A stretch of 14,418 bases of DNA from Fervidifonticultor_A octavus_A (GTDB taxonomy: Bacteria > Sysuimicrobiota > Sysuimicrobiia > Sysuimicrobiales > Humicultoraceae): positions 1 through 14,418 of the forward strand of contig JAVKID010000076.1 of NCBI GenBank assembly GCA_031459655.1. The letters are read 5' to 3'. Shown one piece after another: positions 12,369 through 14,418 of this stretch. Position 1 is the first letter of the stretch. Every line of letters begins with the position of its first letter. The notes beneath the pieces were generated by a model, which searched no databases, had not been told where the DNA came from, and worked only from the letters and a program-made list of their open reading frames with translations. The position numbers were made by a program, and so were the translations under genes.

Positions 12369-14418
12369 GTGACGGACGCAGGTCAGGTCGGCGAGCGGCG
12401 TGTGGTGGCCGTACTGTTCGCCGACATCGCCGGGTTCACGGCCATGGCCGAGCGGATGGACCCCGAAGCGGTGACCGACGCGGTGAACGAGATCTTCCGC
12501 GCACTGGGCGCCGAGGTGGAGGCGGTCGGCGGGCACGTGGACAAGGTCATCGGCGACAGCCTGATGGCGCTGTTCGGGGCGCCGGTCGCCCACGAGGACG
12601 ACGCGCGGCGCGCGGTGCGCGCGGCGCTGGCCATGCACCGGGCCCTGCGGGACCGCGAAGCATGGGTCACTCGCCTCATGGGACAGCCGGTGCGCCTGCG
12701 CGTCGGCATCCACAGCGGGACGGTCGTGTGGGACGTCGTGGGCCCGGGCGAGGCCCGGCAGACGGTGATGGGCGATGTGGTCAACCTGGCCTCCCGTCTG
12801 CAGCGCGCGGCGCCGGAAGGGGGCGTCCTGGTCTCGGATGCCGTCTACCGGCAGGTCCGCGGTGCCTACCTCGGCAAACCGTGGGAGCCAATCACCGTCA
12901 AGGGCAGGGCCGAGCCCGTCGCCGTCTACGAGATCCTCGGTGAGCGGGAACGTCCCGAGCCGGTCGCCCGGCCGCCGTTTGTGGACCGCGCCGACGATCT
13001 GCACATGTTGGCGGAACTGTGGGAACGGGCACGGCGGGGTCGGGCGCAGGTGGTCATGGTCCTGGGCGAGCCCGGCGTGGGCAAGACGCGGCTGGCCGAG
13101 GAGTTCCTCGCGCCTCTGCCCGAGGACGTGACGGTCCTGCAGACCTCCTGCCCGCCCTACGGCGGCGCCAGCCTGGGGCCTTTGGCCGACCTGTTCCAGC
13201 AATTGGCAGGCCTGCGCGGACCGGTCACGGTCCGAGACGTCGAGGCCCGCATTCCCTTCGGGGAACGGGCGGCTCAGGCCGCGCTGGTCCTGAGCCGCCT
13301 GTTCGGGCTGGCGGAGGTCCCGCCGGGCTCGGACGTACCCCACGAGACCGCCCTGCTGGTCGCCGCCGAGGCGATCCGGCGGATGGTGACGCGCCCGATG
13401 GCCGTCTGGATCGAGGACCTCCAGTGGGCCGATGCCGGGACGCGGGAGCTGCTGCCGTACATGGTCGAGCGGATGCCTGACGCCCCCATGCTGCTGATCG
13501 GCACGATGCGGTCAGACGCCGAGTCCCTGGTCTGGGGAAGGCGGATCGCGCTCGCGACCCTGCAGCTGGAGCCGCTGGCCGACGAACACGCCAGGGCGTT
13601 CCTCGCGGCCCTCCTGGGCGAGCGCCTGCCCGAGCCCATCGAGACGGCCCTGGTGGAGAAAGCCGGCGGCAACCCGTTCTACCTCAACGAGATCGTCGCC
13701 ACGCTGCGCAGCACGGGCACGCTCGTCCTGGACGACCGCGGCCGCTGGCGGGTCACCGGCCGCGTGGAGGAGGTCCTGCCCGAGACCGTCCACGGTGCGG
13801 TGCTCGCCCGGCTGGACCGGTTGCCGCCGGCCTACCGGGCTGTGCTCCAGCGGGCGGCCGTGGCCGGGGCCTCCTTCCGCCAGTCCCTCCTGGAGGCGCT
13901 CAGCCCCGAAGCCGGTGTGGCCGAGGCGCTGCCGGCCCTGGAGGAGGCCTTCCTGATCCGCCGGCGCGACCCGCTGGCCGCAGATCCGGAATATACCTTC
14001 ATCCATCCCTTGCTGCGGGAGGTCGCCTACGCGAGTCTGCTGGCCAAGCAGCGGACCGCGATGCACCGCCAGGTCGCAGAGGCCATGGAGCGTCTCTATC
14101 CCGCGCAGATCGACGAACTGGCCAAGACCATCGGGACCCACTACCTGCGGGCGGGCTGTCCCGATGTGGCCCTGCCGCACCTGATTCGCGCCGGGGAAGA
14201 TGCAGCGCGCCGCTACGCCGCGCGCGAGGCGATTGAATTGCTGGAAGAGGCGCGCCGGATCGCGGGGGAGACCGATGCGGGCGCGCAGTGCCTGCCGGCC
14301 TGCGAGTTGCTGGGCGATCTGTACCTGCGGGTCCAGGACAGAAGTCCCAAGGCCTGGTTCGAGGTGTGGGAGTTCGTGCGGACCCAGACTTATCCGCAGC
14401 ATGACCCGATTCGTCACG
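12369..14418 (+). CDS. Class III adenylate cyclase fused to an AAA-type ATPase, 3' partial
   Basis: The frame is open to the window end (about 683 residues visible). Residues ~10-190 form a class III nucleotidyl cyclase domain: metal aspartates D19 (LFADIAGFT) and D63 (KVIGDSLMALFGAP), purine-specifying K59 and D136, N139 and transition-state R143 (GDVVNLASRL). All catalytic residues are present, and Lys/Asp favours ATP, so cAMP synthesis is expected. From ~205 a predicted ATPase (AAA_16-like) follows, with Walker A GEPGVGKT (K239) and Walker B VWIEDLQWAD (E349, D350), then 'GNPFYLNEIVATL', and helical repeats begin near the end (ELLEEARRI). This is the known cytosolic cyclase-ATPase-TPR architecture, thought to sense a signal through its C-terminus. 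The GTG at 12369 is 8 nt after a GAGG overlapping the previous stop; GTG 12363 is an alternative. Confidence 0.9.
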   Translation, partial: MTDAGQVGERRVVAVLFADIAGFTAMAERMDPEAVTDAVNEIFRALGAEVEAVGGHVDKVIGDSLMALFGAPVAHEDDARRAVRAALAMHRALRDREAWVTRLMGQPVRLRVGIHSGTVVWDVVGPGEARQTVMGDVVNLASRLQRAAPEGGVLVSDAVYRQVRGAYLGKPWEPITVKGRAEPVAVYEILGERERPEPVARPPFVDRADDLHMLAELWERARRGRAQVVMVLGEPGVGKTRLAEEFLAPLPEDVTVLQTSCPPYGGASLGPLADLFQQLAGLRGPVTVRDVEARIPFGERAAQAALVLSRLFGLAEVPPGSDVPHETALLVAAEAIRRMVTRPMAVWIEDLQWADAGTRELLPYMVERMPDAPMLLIGTMRSDAESLVWGRRIALATLQLEPLADEHARAFLAALLGERLPEPIETALVEKAGGNPFYLNEIVATLRSTGTLVLDDRGRWRVTGRVEEVLPETVHGAVLARLDRLPPAYRAVLQRAAVAGASFRQSLLEALSPEAGVAEALPALEEAFLIRRRDPLAADPEYTFIHPLLREVAYASLLAKQRTAMHRQVAEAMERLYPAQIDELAKTIGTHYLRAGCPDVALPHLIRAGEDAARRYAAREAIELLEEARRIAGETDAGAQCLPACELLGDLYLRVQDRSPKAWFEVWEFVRTQTYPQHDPIRH

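Noticed and set aside
12321..13343. 340-codon minus-strand open frame over the cyclase domain
   Set aside because: Antisense to a cyclase domain with all catalytic residues; a shadow of codon bias.
1..14418. CRISPR array, tRNA/rRNA, insertion sequence or phage element
   Set aside because: I saw no regularly spaced direct repeats, no transposase or integrase motifs and no tRNA- or rRNA-like sequence on reading both strands.

Overview
The window is GC-rich bacterial DNA with strong GC bias at third codon positions. Genes are short-spaced, several use GTG starts, and they lie on both strands. It contains no rRNA, tRNA, CRISPR array or recognisable transposon. The gene mix (DUF2207 protein, class III cyclase fused to an ATPase, DUF3307 protein, orphan pseudopilin) and a PyrR-type RNA leader of the kind known from Thermus and Actinobacteria suggest a free-living bacterium from a deep-branching high-GC phylum such as Armatimonadota or Chloroflexota. 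The sequence alone does not settle the phylum.

Left part (1-3370): the 3' part of an HTTM-DCC (DUF393) membrane redox protein overlaps tail-to-tail by 4 nt with a DapB-like/2,4-diaminopentanoate dehydrogenase-like NAD(P)-dependent dehydrogenase on the minus strand. Divergent from that is a class I/II PLP aminotransferase, best started at a GTG behind a perfect Shine-Dalgarno. From 3371 to 3975 there is no intact gene, but coding-like composition hops between frames, as expected of a broken small membrane-protein gene and possibly a second remnant.

Middle (3976-6905): a two-gene unit encodes an exported hypothetical protein and a DUF2207 membrane protein with a glycine-rich tail. It ends at a strong hairpin shared with a convergent XRE-type regulator.

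Core of interest (7044-8450, minus strand): a cytosine-deaminase-like amidohydrolase is preceded by a complete attenuator. The order is a sigma70-like promoter (TTGACG-N17-TATCGT), a PyrR-binding-type RNA hairpin whose lower stem covers a perfect Shine-Dalgarno, a 39-codon leader peptide, and a Rho-independent terminator embedded in that leader ORF. The leader stop lies 5 nt before the amidohydrolase ATG. This is the layout of pyrimidine-repressed, leader-translation-coupled attenuation, here placed on a gene that is not one of the classical pyr genes. I consider it the best candidate for something undescribed in the window.

Right part (8522-14418): a small CxxC protein is convergent with an orphan PulJ/GspJ-like pseudopilin. 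These are followed on the plus strand by an EamA/DMT transporter, a low-specificity L-threonine aldolase (behind a possible promoter with a 9-bp dyad), a DUF3307 membrane protein, and an adenylate cyclase/AAA ATPase fusion that runs off the end of the window.
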